Source of the DNA: Prevotellaceae bacterium UBA1787
Lineage (GTDB): Bacteria > Bacteroidota > Bacteroidia > Bacteroidales > Bacteroidaceae
DNA length: 6,753 nt
Assembly: GCA_002315195.1 (NCBI GenBank)
Contig: DCGD01000155.1
Coordinates: 8,732-15,484 of the forward strand
Reading direction: 5' to 3'
This document shows positions 1-6,642 of the stretch, one piece after another. Position numbers and translations under genes: made by a program. The notes below the pieces were generated by a model that worked only from the letters and a program-made list of their open reading frames with translations, was not told where the DNA came from and ran no database searches. Each line of letters opens with the position of its first letter. Position 1 is the stretch's first letter.

Positions 1-2456
1 GTGTCAGTTCGTTCTATCTGATTTTTAAGGCATTCAGCCAGGATATGCGCATGAATCATCAAGCCTATTGCAAAATTTACAAGAATACTTCCTTGAATGC
101 CATCATCAGCGCCGGGTTGGGAAACTTTGGGCTGACGGCAGCCAACTATAGTTATAATTCCGCACAATTCAAGTCTTATAAGCTTGATGACACCAACGAC
201 ATGAGTGGTGACCCATTTCTTCAGTATCTTGTGCAATACAACGAGACTTTCCTGAATTTTGCATCGCGCGTCGCCAACCGCATGGGACAGTATCTGTTTT
301 TTGAGAAAGGCAAATTGCAGTATCCACAATTGGAGTCACCAACCAACTATACCATCTCTTCGCAATCTTCCTTGTTGGATAATGCCATCATTGACTATTC
401 CGACATCATTTACAAGAATGGTCCGAATGTGGCGTATTCATATTTGAATTATTGCAACAAAACAAATATCAGGAATAAGAATGAGACAGATGTCCGTTAT
501 AACCGCGAGGACTTTGAAGAAGGTCAACTTTGCGTGTATGACGACAGTGACAACTACGACTCTTCTAAGGATATCCTTACCACAGGCATCATGAATGTTG
601 CCGCTCTTGGAGCCATGGCACAGGCGGGCAACCTCGTCGATGCAGTTGCCATGCCGGGTGGTAGCGCCGTGATTACGACAAAACAAAGATCGTGGTGTCA
701 AACCGACCTCAACGATGACTTCAAGAAACTCACAAAGGACACCACCGAGAAAGACAGCACGAAACAGACTGCTGATGCCAAAGAACAGATATTGATCCAC
801 ACGAAACAGACGGAACACAATTTGCCGACGAACATATTCTTTTCCAATGTGGAACAAAGCCAGATAGCCGCGGAAAAAAAATCCGTTACTATCCAATTTT
901 CCGACAATCCAAATCCCATCTTGTTGGGCGATACTTTCAGTGACGGAAGCAGCAAATACGACATCGTGGAGGTTTCCGCCACGTGGGAGTTTGTCAAAAT
1001 CACAAAAAATGAGGGTACAAAAGTAACAATCATAGATACGCCCCACAGTTCTCACAAAGCGAGAGGAATCCTGACTGTCGGCACGACTTACCGTCCCGAG
1101 ACCAGAATCCGGAAATCGGGTCCTCAACGTGCTTTTGTCAGTAAAGTGTCCGACCCTTTGCGTATTGGAAGAGTAAGGATTTATTATCCATGGGACAAGG
1201 ATAAAACAGACAGTCCGTGGATACGCGTAGCCATGCCCGCCGCCTACGATGGAGGAGGGTTCTGCATGCCACCGGAAGAGGGAAATGAAGTCATTGTGAA
1301 TTACGAAAATGGAAACATAGAGTGCCCTTTTGTTGAAGGATACTTTCACGACCGATATAAAAAGCCGTTCCAGGGATCGAAGCCATTGGGGAAGAAATCA
1401 GGCAACTACATGTTGGTTGACGGAAATAAGAATGGTGATTTCTGCATCTGCAACAAGACGGGACAATCCATTTCACTCAACAATGGTAATGGTGCTTCTA
1501 CGCTATTTATCAACAAATGTCTGCCTGGTAGTTTTAAGCCATTTATTATGGGCTTTAAAGCTGACACTAAAGACAAGTACCTTGGTGGAAGCATCGTGCT
1601 GTCAGACTCATACGGCATTACATCCATTACGGAGGATACCGCCGCCCGTGCCATTACCATTGACTCTCCTTTGGGAACCATCACTATGAATGCATTCGAG
1701 GGGATTAAGCTATCGGCGCCCAACGGAAACATCAAGATTTCAGGCAAGAACATTACGCTCGAGGCCAGCAACAACATCAATCTTGTTTCCGGTAAAAACA
1801 AGGGGAATGTAGGCTACTATACCATCGCTCATAACATATCGAAGGGGTTGATTGATCTCGGGCTTGATATTGCCAGTGCCAAATGTATTTACAAAACGGG
1901 AAGTGACCATCTGAAAGTCTTGAATTTAGGCACAGTGCGTTCTATATTTGAAGTGATAGTCCGTCCATTGGAAGGCACCACATCCATTTCAACGCCCGGC
2001 TATATCATTTTCACGGCAAAGGGTGCGGGATCTGCAGCTGAGAAGGTCTATGAGAATGGAAAAAGCAGTTGCAGCCTTATTCAGGACATCAGTCTCAGCG
2101 CCCCATCCAATTCCAAGAAATTTAAGAAATGGTTGAAAGAGGAACAAGATGATAATTTCAGTCATAAACGAAATGCAAAACTTGTATTTTCTGGAGTAGG
2201 TATGGGTGTTTTGGACTCTCTCGCTGAACACACGGGATTAAAAGACACCGCTGACTTTATCGATGATCAGACGAAGGAGTTCCATTGCAATATAGGAACA
2301 GCCATTGATACGGATGATTCTAATAGAGGTGGGATTTTCGCTAAAAGTGGTGATAATTGGGTGGATTTAGGTAAAGATAAAGATGAGTCAGTAGATTTTA
2401 TAGAAGTGAAAGAAAAAAAAGAAGAGAAAGAAGAAGAAAAAGAGGAAGATAAATAG
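1..2456 (+). CDS. vgrG: VgrG (TssI) spike protein of a Bacteroidota T6SS, 5'-truncated by the window edge, with C-terminal extension
   Basis: Trimeric spike that sits at the baseplate hub, caps the Hcp tube and carries effectors into the target cell. The reading frame is open from base 3, and the residues before Met45 (LIFKAFSQD) already look like VgrG, so the Met at 45 is internal and roughly 100 residues are probably missing upstream. Counting from Met45, a gp27-like part holds 'VQYNETFLNFASRVANRMG' near residues 63-81, matching the 'Q.nEtd..Fl.Rl....G' signature of VgrG. An OB-fold (gp5-N like) covers about residues 362-442, with 'IGRVRIYYPWD', 'SPWIRVAMP', 'EEGNEVIVNYENGN' and 'PFVEGYFH'. 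A beta-helix needle with short SPxGxI/SAPNGNIKIS type repeats follows at about 485-586. The last ~218 residues are an extension with no toxin motif I recognise. It includes 'VRSIFEVIVRPLEGT', which may be common to Bacteroidales VgrGs (from memory), and ends in a Lys/Glu-rich tail. The gene stops 10 bases before tssG and is probably co-transcribed with it. Confidence 0.9.
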   Translation, partial: VSSFYLIFKAFSQDMRMNHQAYCKIYKNTSLNAIISAGLGNFGLTAANYSYNSAQFKSYKLDDTNDMSGDPFLQYLVQYNETFLNFASRVANRMGQYLFFEKGKLQYPQLESPTNYTISSQSSLLDNAIIDYSDIIYKNGPNVAYSYLNYCNKTNIRNKNETDVRYNREDFEEGQLCVYDDSDNYDSSKDILTTGIMNVAALGAMAQAGNLVDAVAMPGGSAVITTKQRSWCQTDLNDDFKKLTKDTTEKDSTKQTADAKEQILIHTKQTEHNLPTNIFFSNVEQSQIAAEKKSVTIQFSDNPNPILLGDTFSDGSSKYDIVEVSATWEFVKITKNEGTKVTIIDTPHSSHKARGILTVGTTYRPETRIRKSGPQRAFVSKVSDPLRIGRVRIYYPWDKDKTDSPWIRVAMPAAYDGGGFCMPPEEGNEVIVNYENGNIECPFVEGYFHDRYKKPFQGSKPLGKKSGNYMLVDGNKNGDFCICNKTGQSISLNNGNGASTLFINKCLPGSFKPFIMGFKADTKDKYLGGSIVLSDSYGITSITEDTAARAITIDSPLGTITMNAFEGIKLSAPNGNIKISGKNITLEASNNINLVSGKNKGNVGYYTIAHNISKGLIDLGLDIASAKCIYKTGSDHLKVLNLGTVRSIFEVIVRPLEGTTSISTPGYIIFTAKGAGSAAEKVYENGKSSCSLIQDISLSAPSNSKKFKKWLKEEQDDNFSHKRNAKLVFSGVGMGVLDSLAEHTGLKDTADFIDDQTKEFHCNIGTAIDTDDSNRGGIFAKSGDNWVDLGKDKDESVDFIEVKEKKEEKEEEKEEDK
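2408..2449 (+). repeat. 42-base homopurine low-complexity tract with an A8 run, encoding the KE-rich VgrG tail
   Basis: Every base from 2408 to 2449 is A or G, and an uninterrupted run of eight A lies at 2413-2420. In the vgrG frame it encodes alternating Lys and Glu. It ends 17 bases before the tssG start, so it may also act as an unstructured, purine-rich leader for tssG translation; that role is inferred. The A8 run could slip during replication or translation. Confidence 0.85.
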
Positions 2457-2466
2457 TGATGACGAA

Positions 2467-3210
2467 ATGGAAAAAGAGATAAGCGCAGAGTTCCTGCTGA
2501 ACTACCTTTATCCCGGTATGCGCAAGCAGTGGAGGATATTGCAGAAAGGAACGTTTTATCGTAATTACAACGGTGATGCCATGAAAGTGGCTTTCGCCGA
2601 AGGCTATGTTGAATTGTCCCGCGATGGTATTTTGGGATTGTTGCCGGAAAGTTTGCTTACCCCGAACAGCGACACGCATGCCAGTTACGATGAAGTACAC
2701 AAGCGTCTGAACCTGCTGCGCGAGGCTTTCTCACCCATTGATTCCATTTATTTCAACTATCATCTAAAGGTTGAACACAATATATCGCTCATTTTGGACA
2801 GTAGATTGAAATATATACTCAAGGAATATTTCTCTTACGACATGGAAGCGGAAACGGACCCCTTGCGCCGGCAGGTCGCTCCACTGTTGCCGTATGTTGT
2901 TCAACTGAGGGGCGACATACCATTTGTCAGGAGTCTGCTTTCTGTATTGACGGGTCACAAGGTCACGACACGCCAGTCTGCCTGGAGCGACATTGACAAC
3001 AGCAGACGCTGGTTTCCAAAGACCACTTTCTGCATCATCGAGAACGGTCTCACCCCGATGCAGTACATGCAGGAACGCGAACGAATTAGCCCGGTCACGG
3101 AAATGCTCTGCCAATGGTTCATGCCATTCGACATGATAACGAAAATCGAGATTCATGGTGAATCTTCCAACTATAGCATCCTGGATTATAATATAGAAAC
3201 CAACCAATGA
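2467..3210 (+). CDS. tssG: Probable TssG-like T6SS baseplate wedge protein (Bacteroidota type)
   Basis: A 247-residue protein without signal peptide or membrane segment, presumably cytoplasmic. In T6SS baseplates one TssG bridges two TssF copies and binds TssK trimers through loops. The identification rests on weak sequence resemblance plus position. 'GILGLLPESLLTP' near residues 56-68 is reminiscent of the GLLGPxGPLP stretch of TssG. 'LRGDIPFVRSLLSVLTGHKVTT' at about 147-168 resembles the TssG segment in which a helix is followed by 'yFg.pV.v'. It lies directly before tssK, tssE and tssF, and a baseplate operon with these three needs a TssG. At 247 residues it is shorter than proteobacterial TssG (usually 300 or more). 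The start at 2467 is the first ATG in frame after the vgrG stop; the 3' end overlaps tssK by 4 bases. It could instead be another T6SSiii-specific baseplate protein. Confidence 0.62.
   Translation: MEKEISAEFLLNYLYPGMRKQWRILQKGTFYRNYNGDAMKVAFAEGYVELSRDGILGLLPESLLTPNSDTHASYDEVHKRLNLLREAFSPIDSIYFNYHLKVEHNISLILDSRLKYILKEYFSYDMEAETDPLRRQVAPLLPYVVQLRGDIPFVRSLLSVLTGHKVTTRQSAWSDIDNSRRWFPKTTFCIIENGLTPMQYMQERERISPVTEMLCQWFMPFDMITKIEIHGESSNYSILDYNIETNQ
3207..3210 (+). promoter_or_regulatory. ATGA start/stop overlap coupling tssG to tssK
   Basis: The tssK start codon at 3207-3209 shares bases with the tssG stop at 3208-3210. No Shine-Dalgarno sequence is visible upstream, so tssK is probably translated by ribosomes finishing tssG. 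A second in-frame ATG at 3213 is an alternative start two codons later. Confidence 0.7.
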
Positions 3211-4409
3211 CAATGGATATAAATTCACGAATAGACTGGCATCCCGGCATGGAAATCAATTCCGGGATACTGAAATTGCTGGATAGGCAAACCTACGAGA
3301 TAAACAGGCAGGCCATATCCTTGATTTTGGGTATGCCGGCGTCAAATTTCACAAAACGCGGCTTGCGCGGCAGACTCAACGGCACTGTTTGCGAATGTCA
3401 CCCCGCATTTGTTCGCAGAAGCATTGAAATCGCAGGATTGAAACTGACAGCTCTCTTGCCATCCTGCAGAATTGTGGATGTCGATGAGGATGTCATTGTT
3501 CCGATTGACAGTCTGGAAGAAGATGAGTTGTATGTCGCCGTTGGTGTTTCCACTGAGGAAGTGTCATACGAGGTGCAAGACGTTCCCATGAAGCGTCCCA
3601 AATATTCTTACGGCATCTATACCCACAAAGAGGTCAAGGAAGGTGACCTCATGCCCATTGTGCGTCTGTATGTGGAGGACGGTTCCCTTGCCATTGACCA
3701 AGACTATATCATTCCCCCTCTGTTCGCCTCCGCCGATGAAGGCATCATGCGATGGCATGGAGAAATGACGGAAAAAGTAACGGCGCTGTCGTGTCACAAA
3801 AATCTTGAGGAGTCAGACCTGAAATACCTGCTGGCGAAGATGGCGCATTTCATGTCCGTTGATTTGGCGGACACCAACGGGCGTCACCTTTTGCCGCAGA
3901 TGGAGAAGGCATTGGGGCTGTTGAGGAAATGTTTGGATGCTTACTTGAACGTACATGGGCTGTCCGGGGAAAAGCCGGTTGAGGTGGCGGTACCACAGTT
4001 GGACACGTTGAATCCATCCGCGTTCTGCAAGGATGTGAAGAAATACTTTCAGTATGTCGAAAATGTGCTGGAAATTGTCATCGTCGTTGATCGCACCATC
4101 GATTTTGACACCCTGAAATCACAGGTCAGGACGGAACTGTTCGAGGTTCTGCATCCCGAGATGGAGCAGCGACTGGAGTCCATGCGCACACAGTTGCGGC
4201 AGGAACTGCTTTCTGAACTTGACAACCGTATCAAGCAGGCCGTCAGGGAGGCTTGCGATGAACTGCGCATGCAAATCAAGGATGAATTGGACGATGAACT
4301 CTCCGCTTCGCTTCATGCGGCGCTCTACCAATCCTTGTATGACGCCTTGTATGACGCCTTGTATGTCAAGATGCCAAAGGACAATGATGATTTCATGCCG
4401 TTGATATGA
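3207..4409 (+). CDS. tssK: TssK T6SS baseplate protein with divergent helical C-terminus
   Basis: TssK forms trimers that bind TssF/TssG at the periphery of the baseplate and connect it to the membrane complex. Support for the family: the N-terminus 'IDWHPGMEINSGILKLLDRQ' (residues 9-28) matches the TssK opening 'V.W.eGM...p.hF...d'. 'PIVRLYVEDGSLAIDQDYIIP' (150-170) matches the region where TssK proteins read roughly 'l.ia.v......l...fiPP', followed by a long helix. The body to about residue 290 ends in a further helix ('KDVKKYFQYVENVLEIV'). From about 299 to 390 the chain is almost wholly predicted helical, rich in Leu, Glu, Arg and Gln, and ends in LYQSLYDALYDALY repeats. The length of 400 is below the roughly 440-450 of proteobacterial TssK. 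There is no signal peptide, so it is cytoplasmic. It overlaps tssG and tssE by 4 bases each. Confidence 0.83.
   Translation: MTMDINSRIDWHPGMEINSGILKLLDRQTYEINRQAISLILGMPASNFTKRGLRGRLNGTVCECHPAFVRRSIEIAGLKLTALLPSCRIVDVDEDVIVPIDSLEEDELYVAVGVSTEEVSYEVQDVPMKRPKYSYGIYTHKEVKEGDLMPIVRLYVEDGSLAIDQDYIIPPLFASADEGIMRWHGEMTEKVTALSCHKNLEESDLKYLLAKMAHFMSVDLADTNGRHLLPQMEKALGLLRKCLDAYLNVHGLSGEKPVEVAVPQLDTLNPSAFCKDVKKYFQYVENVLEIVIVVDRTIDFDTLKSQVRTELFEVLHPEMEQRLESMRTQLRQELLSELDNRIKQAVREACDELRMQIKDELDDELSASLHAALYQSLYDALYDALYVKMPKDNDDFMPLI
4341..4364 (+). repeat. 12-base tandem repeat (two perfect copies) inside tssK 3' end
   Basis: GACGCCTTGTAT occurs perfectly at 4341-4352 and 4353-4364, preceded by a decayed copy at 4329-4340 (CAATCCTTGTAT). 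The unit is a multiple of three, so copy changes keep the frame and add or remove a four-residue DALY unit. A small in-frame duplication is the simplest explanation. Confidence 0.9.
4406..4409 (+). promoter_or_regulatory. ATGA start/stop overlap coupling tssK to tssE
   Basis: The tssE ATG at 4406-4408 overlaps the tssK TGA at 4407-4409. A second ATG follows directly at 4409, so initiation could occur at either codon, changing the protein by one Met. No Shine-Dalgarno sequence is visible upstream. Confidence 0.7.
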
Positions 4410-4849
4410 TGAAAAGCATAAGTTTTCCTTTACGCATAGAGAAGGGCTGTCTGGCAAGAGAGGATTCTGTAAGGAAATCGATAGACGACGCTATCGAGAT
4501 GTTGCTGAACACCCCTGTCGGAGAGTGTCCATGCGATTCCGAATATGGCTTTACGCTCCAGAACATGAAGTTCGAAATGGTGAACGAAATCCAGGGGACG
4601 ATATACAAAGGCGCGGATGCAACCAACCAAAATTACAACAAGAAAATATCGGGTACGAGTACGAATATGCAGACTTTTGCCGCCGACCTGAATGCGGCGA
4701 TTGTCAAGTATGAGAGGAGGCTTCTGTCGCCGACAACAACGCTGACATACGTGAACAAGCAACGTACTATCATGATTGTGGTAAAAGGCGTGATAGAAGA
4801 AACAGGAGAACAGTATATGTACACAACATCAATAAAGCTGTGGGCGTGA
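4406..4849 (+). CDS. tssE: TssE, gp25-like T6SS baseplate protein
   Basis: A 147-residue homologue of phage T4 gp25, the wedge protein that nucleates sheath polymerisation on the baseplate. Signatures seen: 'SIDDAIEMLLNTPVGECPCDSEYGF' style region (residues 25-49), corresponding to the gp25 pattern of a helix, then 'lLnT..GE', then an aromatic-Gly pair 'YG'. Near residues 99-106 'IVKYERRL' takes the place of the family's 'I..yEPRL' motif, keeping the Glu and Arg-Leu but replacing Pro with Arg. A C-terminal beta hairpin follows, with 'TIMIVVKGVIEETGEQYMYTT'-like alternation. Length is typical for TssE. No signal peptide or membrane segment. Start and stop both overlap neighbouring baseplate genes, supporting co-translation with tssK and tssF. 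Confidence 0.82.
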   Translation: MMKSISFPLRIEKGCLAREDSVRKSIDDAIEMLLNTPVGECPCDSEYGFTLQNMKFEMVNEIQGTIYKGADATNQNYNKKISGTSTNMQTFAADLNAAIVKYERRLLSPTTTLTYVNKQRTIMIVVKGVIEETGEQYMYTTSIKLWA

Positions 4850-4851
4850 TG
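4847..4851 (+). promoter_or_regulatory. TGATG stop/start overlap coupling tssE to tssF
   Basis: The tssE stop TGA (4847-4849) shares its A with an ATG (4849-4851) in the tssF frame. GTG codons at 4840 and 4846 lie in the same frame, so the start is not fully fixed. The ATG is preferred because it reproduces the compact junctions seen at the two upstream boundaries. Confidence 0.65.
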
Positions 4852-6630
4852 AAACAGACAACATTTGATACCAGCCAAAGGGCGGAGGAACTGCTGCGCA
4901 ATGCCATGGAGATATGGAAGCAGACAGAACATACGGAGTATTTGGAAGATTTGGACAAGGACCCCGTGTTCCGTTTGTTGATGAATGCCATAGCCTATCA
5001 AGCCAACGAACTTGACAGCACAATTGAACAAATCAAGGCGGATGTCATCGGTGAGTTCCAAAAAATACTTTCATTGGATGTAGTTGACAATACGCTGGCC
5101 GCCACGGTTCCGGTGATGATTCAGCCCTTTGACAACGTGGAGAGTGTCATAGTGGATGGCAGCACATGTTGCCATTTGGGTGATACGAAATACGGCATGA
5201 TGCCCTTGCTCAAGACACGTTCCCTTAATGCCCAAGTGACAAGTGTCAATCGGTTGGATGACCGAAGGTGGAGCATCCGCCTGTCCATGGGCTTGCCCTT
5301 GCACGATTTTGGCGGTTGGTCCTTCATCATAAGCGATAGCTATTTCCATGATTTGGACATGTTTATAGTGGATGAGGAAGGCAACCGAAAAATGCTCAGT
5401 CTTGTACGTCCCGAAGAGTATTCCGAGTTGCCTTTGGCGGATGAATTCTCATTGGATACGCTGCTGTACAACCGCAGTCAATCGCAGACAGTGGGCCTGG
5501 GACGGCACGGTGCTTTGTCTTCATGGACTTATTGGTGTACGATGGATCTCTTTGCGCGTCAGAATGTCAGGATGTATTTCGTAAGGTGGGATGACGAGAA
5601 TGCACATGTGAACAAGGAACAGGATTACCTGGACTTGATTGTCGAGTTCAAGGGCATAGCAAGGGATTTTGGCTTCAGTTCAGGGAATTTCTTTATCAAC
5701 TCAAACATTTTGGTCAATGCGACGCGTCACAGCGCACATTTGTCCACGGAAACTCCATTGGTCAGAATAGCGGGCATAAACAATGACACCACGACCGATA
5801 GCGAGCATTTCATGCATCTGCTGAAACCGGCCGATACCCAAATATACGCATCACTGCCTCTCCAAATCAGAAATGTATCGACAGATCGCTTCAATCATGC
5901 CGTGTTGCTGAAACTGATTTCAAACCTTGTAAACAAATACCATACCGATTTCTATGCTTTCATGGACCTCGGAATCGTCAAGGGTGACATGACCATACAC
6001 AAACTGAATGAAATCCTGAAGGAGTTGCAGTCAAACAGTCAGTCAAAAAATCAAGGCAGCGCGGTGGGAACGTATGTCATGCTGAACCACCAGTTCTATA
6101 CGCAACTGACACAGTCCGTATCCCTCAAGGTGGAGTACCTGACCACCAATGGTGCGGCAGTGAACAAGGTTCTGCAGTCGGAAGACAATGTCATTACATG
6201 TGATAATGTGAAAATCAAGGCAATAGCACCGCCGGTGCCGGGAGCGGATGCCATACGCAGTACCGAGGTGGAAGCGATGATGACCAAATATCTGCTGGTG
6301 ACCGGAGACCGGCTGGTTACGCCTATGGACATAAAGTTGTTTTGCATGACGGAGTTGATGTCACGTTACCTGATTGCCCGGGAGATGGTGAGTTCCATAC
6401 GGATAGGCAGAGAGAACATCGACCGAGGCACGTTTCACACATACTGCACAACTGTCAGGATTACGCTGACGGGAAACAAATACATACACCGCACTTTCGA
6501 AAACAAAATCCCCATGGTTGAAATCTATTTGCAGAAAATGATAGAGAACCGCAGTACCAATACATTTCCCGTTCGTGTGGAAATATGCATCAAGGATAGA
6601 GAGAACGAAAACTGGAACAAGGACTTTTAG
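4849..6630 (+). CDS. tssF: TssF T6SS baseplate wedge protein (Bacteroidota type)
   Basis: About 593 residues from the ATG at 4849. TssF is the main wedge subunit, two copies per TssG, related to T4 gp6/gp7, and it surrounds the VgrG hub. Near the N-terminus, 'DKDPVFRLLMNAIAYQANELDSTI' (about residues 37-60) corresponds to the TssF pattern 'DP.verLle.fAfl.a.l...i'. A following long helix and a central part rich in beta strands fit the family. The C-terminal part has 'GDRLVTPMDIKLFC' (486-499), resembling the 'R.vT..Di..f' motif of phage baseplate J/gp6 proteins; this comparison is from memory. Length is close to the usual 580-620 residues for TssF. No signal peptide or membrane segment. It is the last and longest gene of the coupled baseplate run; a PAAR-like gene follows after 12 bases. 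Confidence 0.82.
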   Translation: MKQTTFDTSQRAEELLRNAMEIWKQTEHTEYLEDLDKDPVFRLLMNAIAYQANELDSTIEQIKADVIGEFQKILSLDVVDNTLAATVPVMIQPFDNVESVIVDGSTCCHLGDTKYGMMPLLKTRSLNAQVTSVNRLDDRRWSIRLSMGLPLHDFGGWSFIISDSYFHDLDMFIVDEEGNRKMLSLVRPEEYSELPLADEFSLDTLLYNRSQSQTVGLGRHGALSSWTYWCTMDLFARQNVRMYFVRWDDENAHVNKEQDYLDLIVEFKGIARDFGFSSGNFFINSNILVNATRHSAHLSTETPLVRIAGINNDTTTDSEHFMHLLKPADTQIYASLPLQIRNVSTDRFNHAVLLKLISNLVNKYHTDFYAFMDLGIVKGDMTIHKLNEILKELQSNSQSKNQGSAVGTYVMLNHQFYTQLTQSVSLKVEYLTTNGAAVNKVLQSEDNVITCDNVKIKAIAPPVPGADAIRSTEVEAMMTKYLLVTGDRLVTPMDIKLFCMTELMSRYLIAREMVSSIRIGRENIDRGTFHTYCTTVRITLTGNKYIHRTFENKIPMVEIYLQKMIENRSTNTFPVRVEICIKDRENENWNKDF

Positions 6631-6642
6631 CAACAACATATT

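Noticed and set aside
45..47. ATG at 45 as the true vgrG start
   Set aside because: The frame is open to the left window edge and the residues before it continue the VgrG pattern. Starting here would remove the N-terminal part of the gp27-like domain.
585..653. Possible membrane segment in VgrG (Ala/Gly-rich residues ~181-203)
   Set aside because: The stretch contains Asn, Gln and Asp and is only mildly hydrophobic; VgrG is a soluble spike protein, so a buried helix or loop is more likely.
438..1349. A 303-residue open frame on the minus strand inside vgrG
   Set aside because: It lies fully antisense to a well-supported VgrG coding region spanning the OB-fold, its translation is rich in Cys, Phe and His with no recognisable domain, and several other shadow frames overlap it. 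Chance openness opposite a real gene explains it.
1330..1689. 119-residue plus-strand frame inside vgrG
   Set aside because: It overlaps the OB-fold and needle coding region in another frame and its translation shows no domain; a shadow of vgrG.
2459..2482. Short reading frame from the ATG at 2459 between vgrG and tssG
   Set aside because: It meets TAA after seven codons in a different frame from tssG; no support for a real leader peptide.
4840..4842. GTG at 4840 as tssF start
   Set aside because: It is in frame, but the ATG at 4849 overlaps the tssE stop in the same compact way as the other junctions, and the extra three residues add nothing recognisable. It cannot be excluded.
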